A stretch of DNA of 64,000 nt, taken from assembly GCA_020852965.1 (NCBI GenBank), contig JADYZV010000099.1, positions 120,335 to 184,334 of the forward strand. Direction: 5' to 3'. The stretch's first letter is position 1. Each line of letters begins with the position of its first letter. The notes under the pieces were generated by a model. The model was not told where the DNA came from. It ran no database searches and saw only the letters and a list, made by a program, of their open reading frames with translations. Shown here piece after piece: positions 53,320 through 63,532 of this stretch. The position numbers and the translations under genes were made by a program. This DNA is from Pirellulaceae bacterium (GTDB lineage: Bacteria > Planctomycetota > Planctomycetia > Pirellulales > Pirellulaceae).

Positions 53320-55233
53320 CTAGATTTCGCTGCCATCCCAACGCGTGAAGGCTTCGAGGGCAAAGAACTCGGGGAGGCCGATTTGGTTGTACTTCTCGGC
53401 GGTCCCCTTATTGCGATCTTCGGCGCGCTGCCAGAACTCGCGAGGGTCGGCTCCAGGGAATAGAGCTTCGTCCTTTTGGCTTTCGTGCATGAAGATCGCC
53501 TGCCGCTTGAGCTCGATATCGCTGGGGCTGAGCGGCACGGCAATTTCAATTTCGTGCAGCGCATACTCTTGCCAAGCACCGCGATACAGCAGCACCTCGG
53601 GGATCGGCTGGCCGGCGCGTTTCATTTCGGCCAGCACAAACAGGATGGCTTCGGCGCACACGCGGTGCGTCCCGTGCGGATCGGCCAGGTCGCCGGCCAC
53701 ATAGACTTGATCAGGCTGGACGCGCTGCAGCAATTCGCGAATGATGTGCGTGTCTTCGTCACCCATGGGTCGCTTGGCAATGGTTCCCGTGCGATAGAAG
53801 GGAAGGTCGAGGAAGTGCAGATCCTCGGCGCGACAACCCACGTGAAGGGCTCCTGCGCGAGCTTCGCTCCAGCGGATTAGCGACTTGATCTTGAGGATCG
53901 TTTCATGATCAGGCTCACCAGGGCGCTTGTTGTCGAGCCCCGTGACGACTTGCTGTTGTACCTCGACCGATTTCTGTTGATCGATGGAGAACAGGCGATT
54001 GTATTCGGTGACCAAATCGGCCACGCGCAGTGCGTCATGATCGAAAACCGCTATATTTCCGCTGGTCATGTAAGCCACGTGTACGCGGTGGCCGTCTTCC
54101 ACCAAGCGAATGAGCGTGCCTCCCATGCTGATCACGTCGTCGTCCGGGTGAGGGCTGAAGCACAGGCAAGTCTTGTTGGTTTCTTTGTTTGCCGGATGGT
54201 ACTCGATCGTGTCTTGCATCCAGCGGAAAACGCGATGGGCGATCTTCTGGGCCGGCCCGTGGTGCCGTAGCAACTGGTGCAAATCATGCTGCCGAAAGTC
54301 CTCATCGTCCAGCTTGAGCAGCGCTTTGCCCGTTTGTTCGCACAGCCACAAAACGGCCCGCTTGACCAGCGCCTCGTCCCAGTCAACCTTTTCCAGCAAC
54401 CATGGCATCGAGATTCCCGTCAGCATGCCCGCCGCAGGCATGTCGAGCAGGGCGCGTGCGTCGGCGTGCTCTAACAAATACGAAGCGGGTACACGATCCG
54501 TGATGGTCCCCTCCAGCGTCTCGGCGATAATCCTCGCCTTGTGCTCACCCAATGCTAACAACAACACGTGCCGCGATGCAAGAATCTGCGACAAACCGAC
54601 GGTCAACGCCTGTAGCGGTACATTGGATTCTCCGAAGAAATCGCTGGCACATGCCTGGCGCGTAATCGGATCTAAGGTACACAACCGCGTACGGCTCTTC
54701 TTCATCGAAAATGGTTCATTGAAGCCGATGTGTCCATTGCGCCCGATTCCCAGCAATACCAGATCGAACCCTCCAACACCTTGAATCGCGTCATCGTAGC
54801 GGCGACAATGCAATTCGACGTCGCTCGCAGCAACTTGCGAGTCAAAGCAATGCACGTTCTCTGGCTGCAAATTCACGTGATCAAAGAAATGTTCGGATAG
54901 CCAGCGTCGATGGCTCTGCGGATTGTCTTGGGACTGGCCATAAAACTCATCCAAGCAGAAGACGACCACGTTGGAAAAATCGAGCTGATGCTCTTGGTGC
55001 AAGCGAATCAGTTCACGATAAGTTCCTACAGGTGTGCTGCCGGTTGGCAAGCCGATAACGGTCGTTTGCCCCAAGTCCGAACGTTCGCGGATCAAACGGG
55101 CGATAATCTGGGCCGCGTGCCGCGCTAGGTCCTTGCCGGTCTGGAACACGAATGCGGGCATGTGCGTTCCGGTCACAGGGCGAGCTCGCTGAGCGGGCGC
55201 GGCGGAAGCAGTAGTGAATTCAGTCGGTGACAC
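53320..55233 (-). CDS. NagB-like deaminase fused to PIG-L/LmbE deacetylase domain
   Basis: This 637-residue fusion has two catalytic halves. Residues about 25-290 form a glucosamine-6-phosphate-isomerase fold (LPTGSTPVGTYREL, VVFCLDEFYG, GIGRNGHIGFNEPF). Residues about 370-625 form a PIG-L/LmbE deacetylase domain with the zinc motif SPHPDDDVISMGG and a later His in GDLADPHGTHR. The combination suggests coupled deacetylation and deamination of an N-acetyl amino-sugar phosphate. Related fusions are known in other bacteria. In the deaminase half the loop after LDEF reads YGQSQDNPQSH, differing from NagB (YVGLP), so substrate preference may differ from the canonical NagB at 23271. Confidence 0.9.
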   Translation of the reverse strand: MSPTEFTTASAAPAQRARPVTGTHMPAFVFQTGKDLARHAAQIIARLIRERSDLGQTTVIGLPTGSTPVGTYRELIRLHQEHQLDFSNVVVFCLDEFYGQSQDNPQSHRRWLSEHFFDHVNLQPENVHCFDSQVAASDVELHCRRYDDAIQGVGGFDLVLLGIGRNGHIGFNEPFSMKKSRTRLCTLDPITRQACASDFFGESNVPLQALTVGLSQILASRHVLLLALGEHKARIIAETLEGTITDRVPASYLLEHADARALLDMPAAGMLTGISMPWLLEKVDWDEALVKRAVLWLCEQTGKALLKLDDEDFRQHDLHQLLRHHGPAQKIAHRVFRWMQDTIEYHPANKETNKTCLCFSPHPDDDVISMGGTLIRLVEDGHRVHVAYMTSGNIAVFDHDALRVADLVTEYNRLFSIDQQKSVEVQQQVVTGLDNKRPGEPDHETILKIKSLIRWSEARAGALHVGCRAEDLHFLDLPFYRTGTIAKRPMGDEDTHIIRELLQRVQPDQVYVAGDLADPHGTHRVCAEAILFVLAEMKRAGQPIPEVLLYRGAWQEYALHEIEIAVPLSPSDIELKRQAIFMHESQKDEALFPGADPREFWQRAEDRNKGTAEKYNQIGLPEFFALEAFTRWDGSEI

Positions 55234-55672
55234 GAGTTGGGTTTTCTAGTTTGTTAAAGCGTTGCCGTACAATGGATAGTCGCTGATAATCAATAATAGT
55301 CGCTGACCGCTCCGCCGGTCAGTTGTTCGTTTCGCCTGGGAAGCCGCCGCACCCTAATGCGCCGGCCACAAAAAGCATGGCTCGACGGAGCGCCCCACGA
55401 CAATCAGGTAACCTTCTAGTCTTGTCGAAACTGTTGATTTGGGCAATCTTTCCACCCCTGCTGTACTTCAAATTATTCAAAACTATTGAATTCCTATCGA
55501 TAGTCGCCTGGAAATCCGACCGCAAATAGATTTCGCAGTCGTTGCCACGCTACCACCCGTTGCTACCCATGCCCAGCCGTTTATCATGGTCGTAGGCAAA
55601 TCCGCCGCTCCAGCCAAGCCGTTGCCCGTCTCCTAACCTCACAGCCACAGCAAAAAAGCCGCAGAGTCCAGC
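55234..55672. other. Spacer with repeat F and no supported gene
   Basis: About 440 bases. Apart from repeat family F (55296-55323) I see no domain-bearing ORF. A 68-codon plus-strand frame near 55323-55529 has a hydrophobic stretch but no recognisable start signal. Confidence 0.4.
55296..55323. repeat. Repeat family F copy
   Basis: It shares ATAGTCGCTGACCGCTCCGC and beyond with 27954-27981, where it abuts a truncated VOC gene. Confidence 0.65.
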
Positions 55673-56233
55673 ATGTCTCAAAACACGCCCAAACAGTGGT
55701 TCAATCTCGAAGAGCGATTTTTCAATGACATTGACAACCAATTGTTAGATAAGTTGCGCAACGAAATGTCGAGCGAAAAAACCGCTCAAGAGATCATGCG
55801 CTTAACCGGAATCAGCGACGAAAAGCTGGCTGCCGAGATTGTGGCCACGAACGTATCGGTAGAAACACTTGCCGCCTTTCGACTCGTCCCGCTCATCGCG
55901 GTTGCATGGGCCGACGACCGCATGGAGGACAACGAGCGTTACACGATTCAATTGGCGGCCGAGAAAGCCGGCATCGCCTCGGAATCCGCGTCTATGGAAT
56001 TGATCCGTGCCTGGATCGAGCGCCGCCCCCCAGCCGAATTGTTGCAAACTTGGTGCGACTATGCTCGTGCTCTTGCCGCGTCGCTGGCGGGCGAGCATCG
56101 TAAGACGCTGCAGCAGGAAATTAACCAACAGGTCAGCGCCGTGGCACACGCGTCTGGCGGTGTGCTAGGCTTCGGAAGCGTCAGTAGCAGCGAACAGGCT
56201 GTCATCGACCAAGTTAACGAAGCGCTGAGCTAG
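55673..56233 (+). CDS. TerB-like helical protein of unknown function
   Basis: This 186-residue protein is helical throughout. A central region (LVPLIAVAWADDRMEDNERYTIQLAAEKAGI) looks like the TerB/tellurite-resistance-protein-like four-helix fold with its Asp-rich first helix. N-terminal residues are polar with a helical segment (LEERFFNDIDNQLLDKLRNEM); the C-terminus contains a Gly-rich stretch (ASGGVLGFGSVSSSEQ). There is no signal peptide. A role in stress or metal response has been proposed for relatives, but nothing here identifies one. The start ATG at 55673 has no clear ribosome-binding site. Confidence 0.65.
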   Translation: MSQNTPKQWFNLEERFFNDIDNQLLDKLRNEMSSEKTAQEIMRLTGISDEKLAAEIVATNVSVETLAAFRLVPLIAVAWADDRMEDNERYTIQLAAEKAGIASESASMELIRAWIERRPPAELLQTWCDYARALAASLAGEHRKTLQQEINQQVSAVAHASGGVLGFGSVSSSEQAVIDQVNEALS

Positions 56234-56270
56234 ACAGAGTATCCCCAGCTACAGACTCTGTAGCCTACCG

Positions 56271-56300
56271 TCGCTAGACGGTAGAATCCTACCGCCTGGC
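56271..56300. repeat. Repeat family D copy
   Basis: GGTAGAATCCTACCGCCTGG resembles the tandem repeat units at 8638-8695. A partially inverted copy (CTACCGTCGCTAGACGGTAG) immediately precedes it. Confidence 0.5.
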
Positions 56301-56512
56301 AACCGCAGCGGCGCCTGCAAACGGAATATTGAGACAAAGCACAGAATTTGTGCAGTCTTCAATGCCCAAACAGGCGATTTAGCATGACTTTGCCATTTTC
56401 TGCAATTCCGCCCAAGAATTGACCGCCAACGGTTCGATTTACTAACTGAGGCGCAGAACCGCTGCGCTCAGACATGCAAAATCAATTTCAGAGTGCGAAG
56501 GACCGCAGTTGC

Positions 56513-57064
56513 ATGAGCCGAACCATTATTCTTACCGTTAGTCTATGCGCTGTAGGCTTTTTAGGTCTATCTGCTTCCGCGCAACAGTACTGCTCAGATG
56601 GCGGTGGTTTCTGCCAACAGTCCCGCTACGATTACTATCGCAACAAGATGTGGCCGTTGCCATTTCGCGCGCAGGATACCCGGGCTGTGCTCGATCATTT
56701 TGCCGTTCAACGCAACAACGGATGGAAGCTGCACAACACCATCGGGGCATCGATGTTCGATCCCACTACGCAGCAATTGACCGATTCGGGCAAAGCTCAA
56801 GTGCGTTGGATCGTTACCCGTGCGCCACTGGATCGACGCGTTGTGTTTGTGCTGCAAGGGGACGCCCCCAACCAGACGGCAGCCCGAGTCGAATCGACCC
56901 AACTGGCTATTTCGGAAATCATCCCAGTTGGGCCACTACCGCAACTGTATGTCACCGACCAGGATGCGCCAGGTTCTTCCGGCGTCTATCAGACTGCTAT
57001 CACCAGAGCCATGCAGACATCGGTTCCCGCTCCACGCTTGACCGCAGCGGCGCAAACTCCCTAG
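56513..57064 (+). CDS. Small secreted protein of unknown function
   Basis: This 183-residue exported protein starts at ATG 56513, giving a signal peptide MSRTIILTVSLCAVGFLGLSASAQ with a clean AxA cleavage site; the frame is open 13 codons upstream. The mature part starts QQYCSDGGGFCQQ and is followed by a compact beta-alpha region (GWKLHNTIGASMFDPTTQQLTDSGKAQVRWIV ... VVFVLQG) and a low-complexity Pro/Ala tail. Two cysteines near the N-terminus could form a disulfide. Its stop codon shares a CTAG with the convergent zwf gene. I do not recognise the family. Confidence 0.65.
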   Translation: MSRTIILTVSLCAVGFLGLSASAQQYCSDGGGFCQQSRYDYYRNKMWPLPFRAQDTRAVLDHFAVQRNNGWKLHNTIGASMFDPTTQQLTDSGKAQVRWIVTRAPLDRRVVFVLQGDAPNQTAARVESTQLAISEIIPVGPLPQLYVTDQDAPGSSGVYQTAITRAMQTSVPAPRLTAAAQTP

Positions 57065-58515
57065 TTGATGACAGGACAGACGTCGAACCAAGTGCGGTTG
57101 TCCTTAGCCATCCATTCGGCCGACGCTTCGGGCCCCCAGCCAGCCACGGGATAGGTGTGCATAACGGGGGCAGCCGGGCTGCGCCAAGCTGCGATGATGG
57201 GGTCGATAATCTGCCAAGCCAGTTCGACCTCGTCGCTACGGGCAAACAGGCTGGCGTCTCCCTGAAGTACGTCGAGCAGCAAACGCTGGTAGGCATCGGT
57301 CTGCGACTTGTCGTGACCTGGATCGAAGCGGAAATCGAGACTGCTCTGTCGGAGCTTCATCCCTTGATCGGGAACTTTCGATTGAAAGTGGACTTGGATT
57401 CCTTCGGCAGGTTGTATCTGAATCACGATGCGGTTGGCCTGCGGCAAAGAATGTCGCCCGTTTTCGAATAGCAAATGTGGCGGCTCGCGAAAATTGAGTA
57501 CGATTTGCGTGGTGCGACAGCTCAGTGCTTTGCCACTGCGTAGATAAAACGGCACCCCCTTCCATCGCCAATTGTCGATATTGAGCTTCAGGGCCGCAAA
57601 GGTTTCGGTCTGGCTGCCGGCGGCCACCCCTTTTTCTTCGCAATAGCCTTCGTACTGGCCGCGCACTCCACGGTCGGCAAAATCAGCCCCCCGTAGCGGG
57701 CGCACCGCGCTGAGCACCTTCACCTTCTCGTCACGCACGGAACCAGCATTGAATTTTACCGGACCTTCCATAGCGGTGATCATCATCAACTGAAAGATAT
57801 GATTCTGGAACATGTCGCGCATGATCCCTGAGCGATCGTAGTAATCTGCACGACGACCAACCAAGACTTCTTCCGCCACGGTGATTTGTACATGGTCGAT
57901 GTAGTTGCGATTCCACAATGGTTCGAAAATAGCATTGCCGAAGCGCAATACCATCAAGTTCTGAACCGTCTCTTTTCCTAAATAGTGATCGATGCGATAG
58001 ACTTGGTCCTCACGGAACACGCGGGCGATCGATTGATTGAGCGCCTTGGCTGTGGCCAAGTCGGTACCGAAGGGTTTTTCGATGACAATCCGCCGCGCAC
58101 CTTGGGAGTCGTCGGCTAACCCGGCTTTGCCCAGTTGAGCGGCGGCGGTTTCGTAGAGTTGCGGCATGGTGGCCACATAATACACGCGATCGCTGGGCTG
58201 ATCCTGCTCAATCTCGTTAAGGCGCTTAGCCAATTTTCTAAAGTCGGCTTCGGCGTTGATATCGCCCGGCACATAGTAGACCCCCTCCGCGAACTGGTTC
58301 CAGCTTTCTGTTTCGAACGACTCGCCTACATATTTTTGTGTCGTTTCGGCAAGCTGCTTGCGCCACTCTTCGTCGCTGAATTCACTGCGCGAGACCCCTA
58401 CCACGCGCGTCGTCTTGGGGAGTTTGCCACGCTGGAATTGGAGATATAAAGCCGGTATGAGCTTGCGGCTGGTCAAATCGCCAGAAGCCCCAAAGATAAC
58501 CATAGTCCGTGCCAT
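57061..58515 (-). CDS. zwf: Glucose-6-phosphate 1-dehydrogenase
   Basis: This 484-residue enzyme oxidises glucose-6-phosphate to 6-phosphogluconolactone with NADP+, starting the oxidative pentose-phosphate pathway. The Rossmann motif GASGDLTSRKLIPALY is near the N-terminus and the substrate/catalytic region RIDHYLGKETVQNLMVLRF is about residue 175. The 6-phosphogluconate dehydrogenase gene is transcribed just upstream on the same strand, and a palindromic repeat lies between. Its stop is nested in CTAG, shared with the convergent small gene. Confidence 0.95.
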   Translation of the reverse strand: MARTMVIFGASGDLTSRKLIPALYLQFQRGKLPKTTRVVGVSRSEFSDEEWRKQLAETTQKYVGESFETESWNQFAEGVYYVPGDINAEADFRKLAKRLNEIEQDQPSDRVYYVATMPQLYETAAAQLGKAGLADDSQGARRIVIEKPFGTDLATAKALNQSIARVFREDQVYRIDHYLGKETVQNLMVLRFGNAIFEPLWNRNYIDHVQITVAEEVLVGRRADYYDRSGIMRDMFQNHIFQLMMITAMEGPVKFNAGSVRDEKVKVLSAVRPLRGADFADRGVRGQYEGYCEEKGVAAGSQTETFAALKLNIDNWRWKGVPFYLRSGKALSCRTTQIVLNFREPPHLLFENGRHSLPQANRIVIQIQPAEGIQVHFQSKVPDQGMKLRQSSLDFRFDPGHDKSQTDAYQRLLLDVLQGDASLFARSDEVELAWQIIDPIIAAWRSPAAPVMHTYPVAGWGPEASAEWMAKDNRTWFDVCPVIN

Positions 58516-58594
58516 CGATTCAATCCCTTATCGCGCTGCCAATTCAAATACTAATGTTCAATCCGTTTTGTGCCTTGCCGCAACACAACTTCGT

Positions 58595-58671
58595 GTAGTG
58601 GACGAGGCCCGCGAGTCCCTTTGGTTCGTCAACCACTACGGACACTACGGACTCGTAACCTCGTCCACTAC
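58595..58671. repeat. Palindromic repeat family A between gnd and zwf
   Basis: The left arm at 58595-58618 begins GTAGTGGACGAGGCCCGCGA and the right arm at 58649-58671 begins GGACTCGTAACCTCGTCCAC. They are inverted copies with a few mismatches in the middle and a 30-base spacer. It sits in the 195-base gap between two same-strand genes. Confidence 0.78.
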
Positions 58672-58710
58672 TGCCTGACCAAGACTCATCTTTAACCGGC
58701 CACGATTGCG

Positions 58711-60189
<1,479 letters not shown>

Positions 60190-60560
60190 CGTGCTCTATT
60201 GCTTTCTGCTGGGATCGACAACCGCTCAAAGCGCGCGGCCGCGTGATTGGGGGAATTTTGTGCGATGGAAAACTCTTGACAGTTTAGGCAATCGCTAGCG
60301 GGTGGAAACAGGTCAACCGCCTTGCAGCCCGCAGAATCGGCGGAGATTTTCTCAAAGTAGTCTGCCGATTCATCCGATACAACCCACACACTCACCCTTG
60401 ACGTCGCAAATCGCCGACATTAGAAAGATGGGTAATAGGTGGCCGTAGATTTTCTTCTGCCCACCTACCAGCAGAGATTTCTGAGCTGAGTTAACTAAGC
60501 AGCGTTATCTCGATCTCGCAAACAGTGTATCATTCAAGCAGTAATGCTGCTCAAAATAAA
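60190..60560. other. Spacer between gnd and tRNA-Cys
   Basis: About 370 bases. A TATCAT at 60528-60533 could be the -10 of the tRNA promoter, with only a weak -35 candidate. No supported ORF is visible. Confidence 0.35.
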
Positions 60561-60633
60561 GGCGTCGTAGCCAAGTGGCTAAGGCGGCGGATTGCAAATC
60601 CGCTATTCCCCGGTTCGAATCCGGGCGACGCCT
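60561..60633 (+). tRNA. tRNA-Cys (anticodon GCA)
   Basis: This 73-base tRNA has the 7-bp acceptor stem GGCGTCG/CGACGCC. The anticodon stem-loop is GGATTGCAAATCC (anticodon GCA), the T arm CCCGGTTCGAATCCGGG and the discriminator base U, as required for cysteine tRNAs. The 3' CCA is not encoded. Confidence 0.95.
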
Positions 60634-60878
60634 CTTTACAAACTACCCAGTTTCACAAACTGGAATGCGACTTCGCACGGTGCTTAAGCCTTGCGGCCAA
60701 ACAGACGAACGGCCCTGGCTTCCCAGAAGTTGTTCCGAATATGTCGGTAGGGCAACAGAATTGGGAGCCCTCGGCCTGTGGCCGAACCAAAGGCAACAGC
60801 GCCAATTCGCGGCGTGATTACATCGCCTCAGCAGTCAATCCGTAGTAATATTCGACGGAAAAGACTACTATCTCGGAA

Positions 60879-62228
60879 ATGAAATTGAGTGCCGATCCCG
60901 TGCTTGCAGAGCCCCCCATTCGTCTGCCCTTAGGCCCGCGCGGCTCGCTGCTTCCCACATTGCAACTCATTCGCGACCCTCGAGCGGCCCTCGAAGGATG
61001 GGCTCGACAGTACGGCGACCCGTTTCTGCTCAAGGCCTTGAACGGTCCCGTGGTGGTCACCGGGCGCGAAGACTTGATTCGAGTCATTCATGGCCAGGAT
61101 CCCGATATCTACGCACCGTTCGCCACGGCCACCATTGACCCTCTATTGGGTAGTGGTTCTATGCTAATCTTAGAAGGCGAGCCGCACCGCCGCGAACGCC
61201 GTTTGATAATGCCAATGTTTCATGGCGACAGAATGAAGGCATATGGCGAGAGCATGCAGCAGTGCGCGCTGGACCGATTCGATGCATGCCGAGCCCAGCC
61301 AGAGATCCTGACATTAAACATGATGACAGACATTTCGCTGGAAATAATCGTGCGGACTATTTTTGGCGGAAGCGATCCAGAGTTTGCAAATCATTTGATC
61401 CGCGCAAGCCAGAAGGTGGTAGCCTGCGCTTCGCCCTTGCTATTCTTTTCGCGCAAGAGCCACCTGTCGTTCTTGGGGCTTTCGCCATGGGATCGCTGGA
61501 ACAAAGCCAAGAACGAACTGCAGCGTTATTTGGATCAAGTCATCGAGAAACGCCAGCGGAGCGGCGATACGGGGGAGGACATCCTGTCGTTGCTCTGCTC
61601 AGCCACGTATGAGGACGGTCAGCCAATTACGAGCGAGCATATCTACTCCGAATTGATAACGTTTCTATTTGCTGGGCACGAAACGACTGCCCTGACGCTC
61701 ACTTGGGCTATGTACCACTTGCACCGCAATCCTGCCGCCTATTCGTCGCTAATACAAGAACTCGATGCACTTGAAGACGACTCGCCCGCTAGACTTGCAG
61801 CCGCCCCCTACTTGAAGGCCACAGTGCAGGAAACGCTTCGCGTCCATCCCATCGTGACTGAGACTCTTCGAAAACTGAAGACGCCACTGACGCTAGGCGA
61901 TTATCGACTACCAGCCGGCGTGGCTGTGGCTCCGGCAACGGTGTTGGCGCACTACAACCCGGCAACCTACGAGGAGCCGGAGAGGTTTCGTCCCGAGCGG
62001 TTTATGGAGCGAAGCTACTCTCCATTCCAGTACATGCCTTTCGGGGGCGGACACCGGCGATGCATTGGTGCCGCCTTTGCGTCTTTTGAGACTGCGATCG
62101 TACTCGGAACGCTCCTCAAGCGGTTTCGGTTTGAGCTCGTTGACAGTGCGCCCGTTGTACCCAAACGAAGGAACGTAACCATTGGCCCCTCAACCGCCGT
62201 CCCCCTCCGCTTCGTCGGCCCACGTTAA
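60879..62228 (+). CDS. Cytochrome P450
   Basis: This 449-residue P450 has the I-helix motif FAGHETTALTL, the K-helix ExxR (QETLRV) and the haem-binding loop FGGGHRRCIGAAF, with the axial Cys at residue 395. It is a soluble class I-type enzyme: no N-terminal membrane anchor is present. It would use a ferredoxin partner that is not encoded nearby. The length and layout recall the bacterial CYP110-like group, which hydroxylates fatty acids or terpenoids, but I cannot be sure. It lies between tRNA-Cys and an IS91-family remnant, in what looks like an accessory segment, and has no co-oriented partner. Confidence 0.92.
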   Translation: MKLSADPVLAEPPIRLPLGPRGSLLPTLQLIRDPRAALEGWARQYGDPFLLKALNGPVVVTGREDLIRVIHGQDPDIYAPFATATIDPLLGSGSMLILEGEPHRRERRLIMPMFHGDRMKAYGESMQQCALDRFDACRAQPEILTLNMMTDISLEIIVRTIFGGSDPEFANHLIRASQKVVACASPLLFFSRKSHLSFLGLSPWDRWNKAKNELQRYLDQVIEKRQRSGDTGEDILSLLCSATYEDGQPITSEHIYSELITFLFAGHETTALTLTWAMYHLHRNPAAYSSLIQELDALEDDSPARLAAAPYLKATVQETLRVHPIVTETLRKLKTPLTLGDYRLPAGVAVAPATVLAHYNPATYEEPERFRPERFMERSYSPFQYMPFGGGHRRCIGAAFASFETAIVLGTLLKRFRFELVDSAPVVPKRRNVTIGPSTAVPLRFVGPR

Positions 62229-62229
62229 T

Positions 62230-62592
62230 TCACTTGGAGACGCCCATCTGCTCTTTGTCGATGAGCAAGAGGCACTGTTGGCTGAGTTGGAGAAAGTCGA
62301 GTGGGTCAGTTACATCGAGCCTCCGCCGCACGAGGGCTGCCGAGCTGAGTTGGTGCTCAAGTACTTGGCCCGCTATCTGACCGGCGGCCCCATCTCCGAC
62401 GCGAGGATCGTCTCGGCCGATGAGCGGCAAGTGACCTTTCTGGCCAGAGAGGGCAAGGGCAAGCGTTGCAAGTGTCCCAAGTGCGGAGCGGCCATGGGCC
62501 AGACTGCTGCATCTCTAAAACCGAGTTGGCATGACGTCATGAACTCGTCGTATCGCCCCAACTGGTACAGCCACATCCGTCCGAGACTGTAA
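62230..62592 (+). pseudogene. IS91-family transposase C-terminal remnant with internal deletion
   Basis: The frame encodes a portion of a Y2-type (HUH) transposase of the IS91 family. Segments VEWVSYIEPPPHEG, LVLKYLARYLTGGPISDARI and QVTFLAREGK are typical of the mid and C-terminal region. A jump then goes directly to GKRCKCPKCGAAM and SSYRPNWYSHIRP, which normally lie much further on. The whole N-terminal HUH catalytic domain and the WxLHxLPxGFxxxRxxG segment are missing. The frame starts within a base or two of the P450 stop. A hairpin of the type found at IS91-family ends lies 80 bases downstream. Confidence 0.8.
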
Positions 62593-62672
62593 AACAGTTG
62601 CTCAGGCACTGCCGGTCGGGTAGAATCTGCATAGACACTCCCGTCGCCCCTACCAGCGACAAAGTTCAACAA

Positions 62673-62711
62673 GCGATCTATCCCCCCGCGTCCTACAGGC
62701 GGATAGATCGC
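62673..62711. mobile_element. Perfect hairpin near the IS91 remnant, possible element end
   Basis: GCGATCTATCC and GGATAGATCGC are perfect 11-bp arms around a 17-base loop. A second small inverted repeat (GTTCT/AGAAC) follows at 62720-62736. IS91-type elements carry such subterminal hairpins, so this may mark its origin end, although no flanking target can be read. Confidence 0.45.
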
Positions 62712-62966
62712 AATTCGTTGTTCTGCTCGTGAGAACAGTTGCGGCTTCCTGATGACTTCCCTGTTGCTTGGGTTTGGAATGTTCGCTTGGGTCAAACGCA
62801 AACCAGTTACCTCAGAATGAGCAATGCTGCGGAACCGAGCATACCCATCGCGTGCACCGGAGTACGCGAGTCTAACGATTTTGAAGTTGAAAATTCCGCG
62901 CGTACCCGGTGACGCGTCACGTTATCCGACTGATGGGTGGCAAACCCTTCTTTGGGAAAATGCTGT

Positions 62967-62995
62967 TTGGCTTCGGATTGACGATGTGCTATACT
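62967..62995 (+). promoter_or_regulatory. Sigma-70-like promoter of the toxin-antitoxin pair
   Basis: TTGGCT at 62967 and TATACT at 62990 are separated by 17 bases, with TG one base before the -10 (an extended -10). They lie 27 bases before the antitoxin start. Confidence 0.65.
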
Positions 62996-63021
62996 GGGAC
63001 AACGCCCAAAAGGAGGCCACT

Positions 63022-63228
63022 ATGTCCGATACTGCATTTCAACTTTTGGCTACGTTCGAGACTCTGCCCGCCACAGAGCAGCATGAGATTGTAACGCAAT
63101 TATTGCGTCGAACGTCGGCTCTGCCAGATACTCCCCTATCCGACGAAGATTTAACGTCAGTCGCTGACGATTTGTTCCAAATGCTGGACGCAGAGGAAGA
63201 CAATGGCAACGTTTCCAACGCGCGGTGA
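63022..63228 (+). CDS. Small antitoxin-like protein
   Basis: This 68-residue protein with ATG at 63022 is preceded by AAAAGGAGGCC, one of the best ribosome-binding sites in the window. It resembles short addiction-module antitoxins in composition, with an acidic C-terminal segment (LSDEDLTSVADDLFQMLDAEE). It overlaps the downstream MazF-like gene by 26 bases. I cannot see a classical ribbon-helix-helix signature, so the DNA-binding class is unclear. Context makes it the antitoxin. Confidence 0.7.
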   Translation: MSDTAFQLLATFETLPATEQHEIVTQLLRRTSALPDTPLSDEDLTSVADDLFQMLDAEEDNGNVSNAR

Positions 63229-63526
63229 CTGTTGGATCGTTGATCTTGGCATGGTCGCCAAGGTGCGCCCGCGCTTGATACTAAGCGTTCCAGCTGACGA
63301 CAGCAATGACCGTCTTTTGATGACGATCATTCCGCACACGACTAGCACGCGTGGTTCGCGATTCGAGGTGGTGACAAATGTTCGGTTCCTCAAGGAAGGA
63401 GCCTTTGACGTCCAACAGATCGTGTCCGTTCCAAGCATCAAATTGACAAAACGGATTGAAGCCTTACCGGCAGAGCAAATGGCCAATGTGGAAAGCGTGG
63501 TTTCTCGCTGGCTGGGATTGTCATAG
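63203..63526 (+). CDS. MazF/PemK-like toxin
   Basis: This 107-residue protein of the PemK/MazF endoribonuclease-toxin family has RGDCWIVDLG, RPRLILSVP and VRFLKEGAFDVQQIVSVP strands that match the SH3-like core. The family usually cuts single-stranded RNA at specific triplets. Translation appears coupled to the antitoxin through the overlap. The group II intron's 3' end lies about 20 bases after its stop. It is a complete short gene, not an edge fragment. Confidence 0.8.
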   Translation: MATFPTRGDCWIVDLGMVAKVRPRLILSVPADDSNDRLLMTIIPHTTSTRGSRFEVVTNVRFLKEGAFDVQQIVSVPSIKLTKRIEALPAEQMANVESVVSRWLGLS

Positions 63527-63532
63527 TTGCCC

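Noticed and set aside
60274..60300. TTGACA as a promoter for tRNA-Cys
   Set aside because: It is about 280 bases before the tRNA with no matching -10 at the right distance.
60525..60845. 106-codon frame running across tRNA-Cys
   Set aside because: It reads through the tRNA gene and has no domain; the tRNA explains the region.
62593..62823. Additional gene between the IS91 remnant and the toxin-antitoxin pair
   Set aside because: No frame with a domain or ribosome-binding site; the frame from 62824 only becomes protein-like at the antitoxin start.
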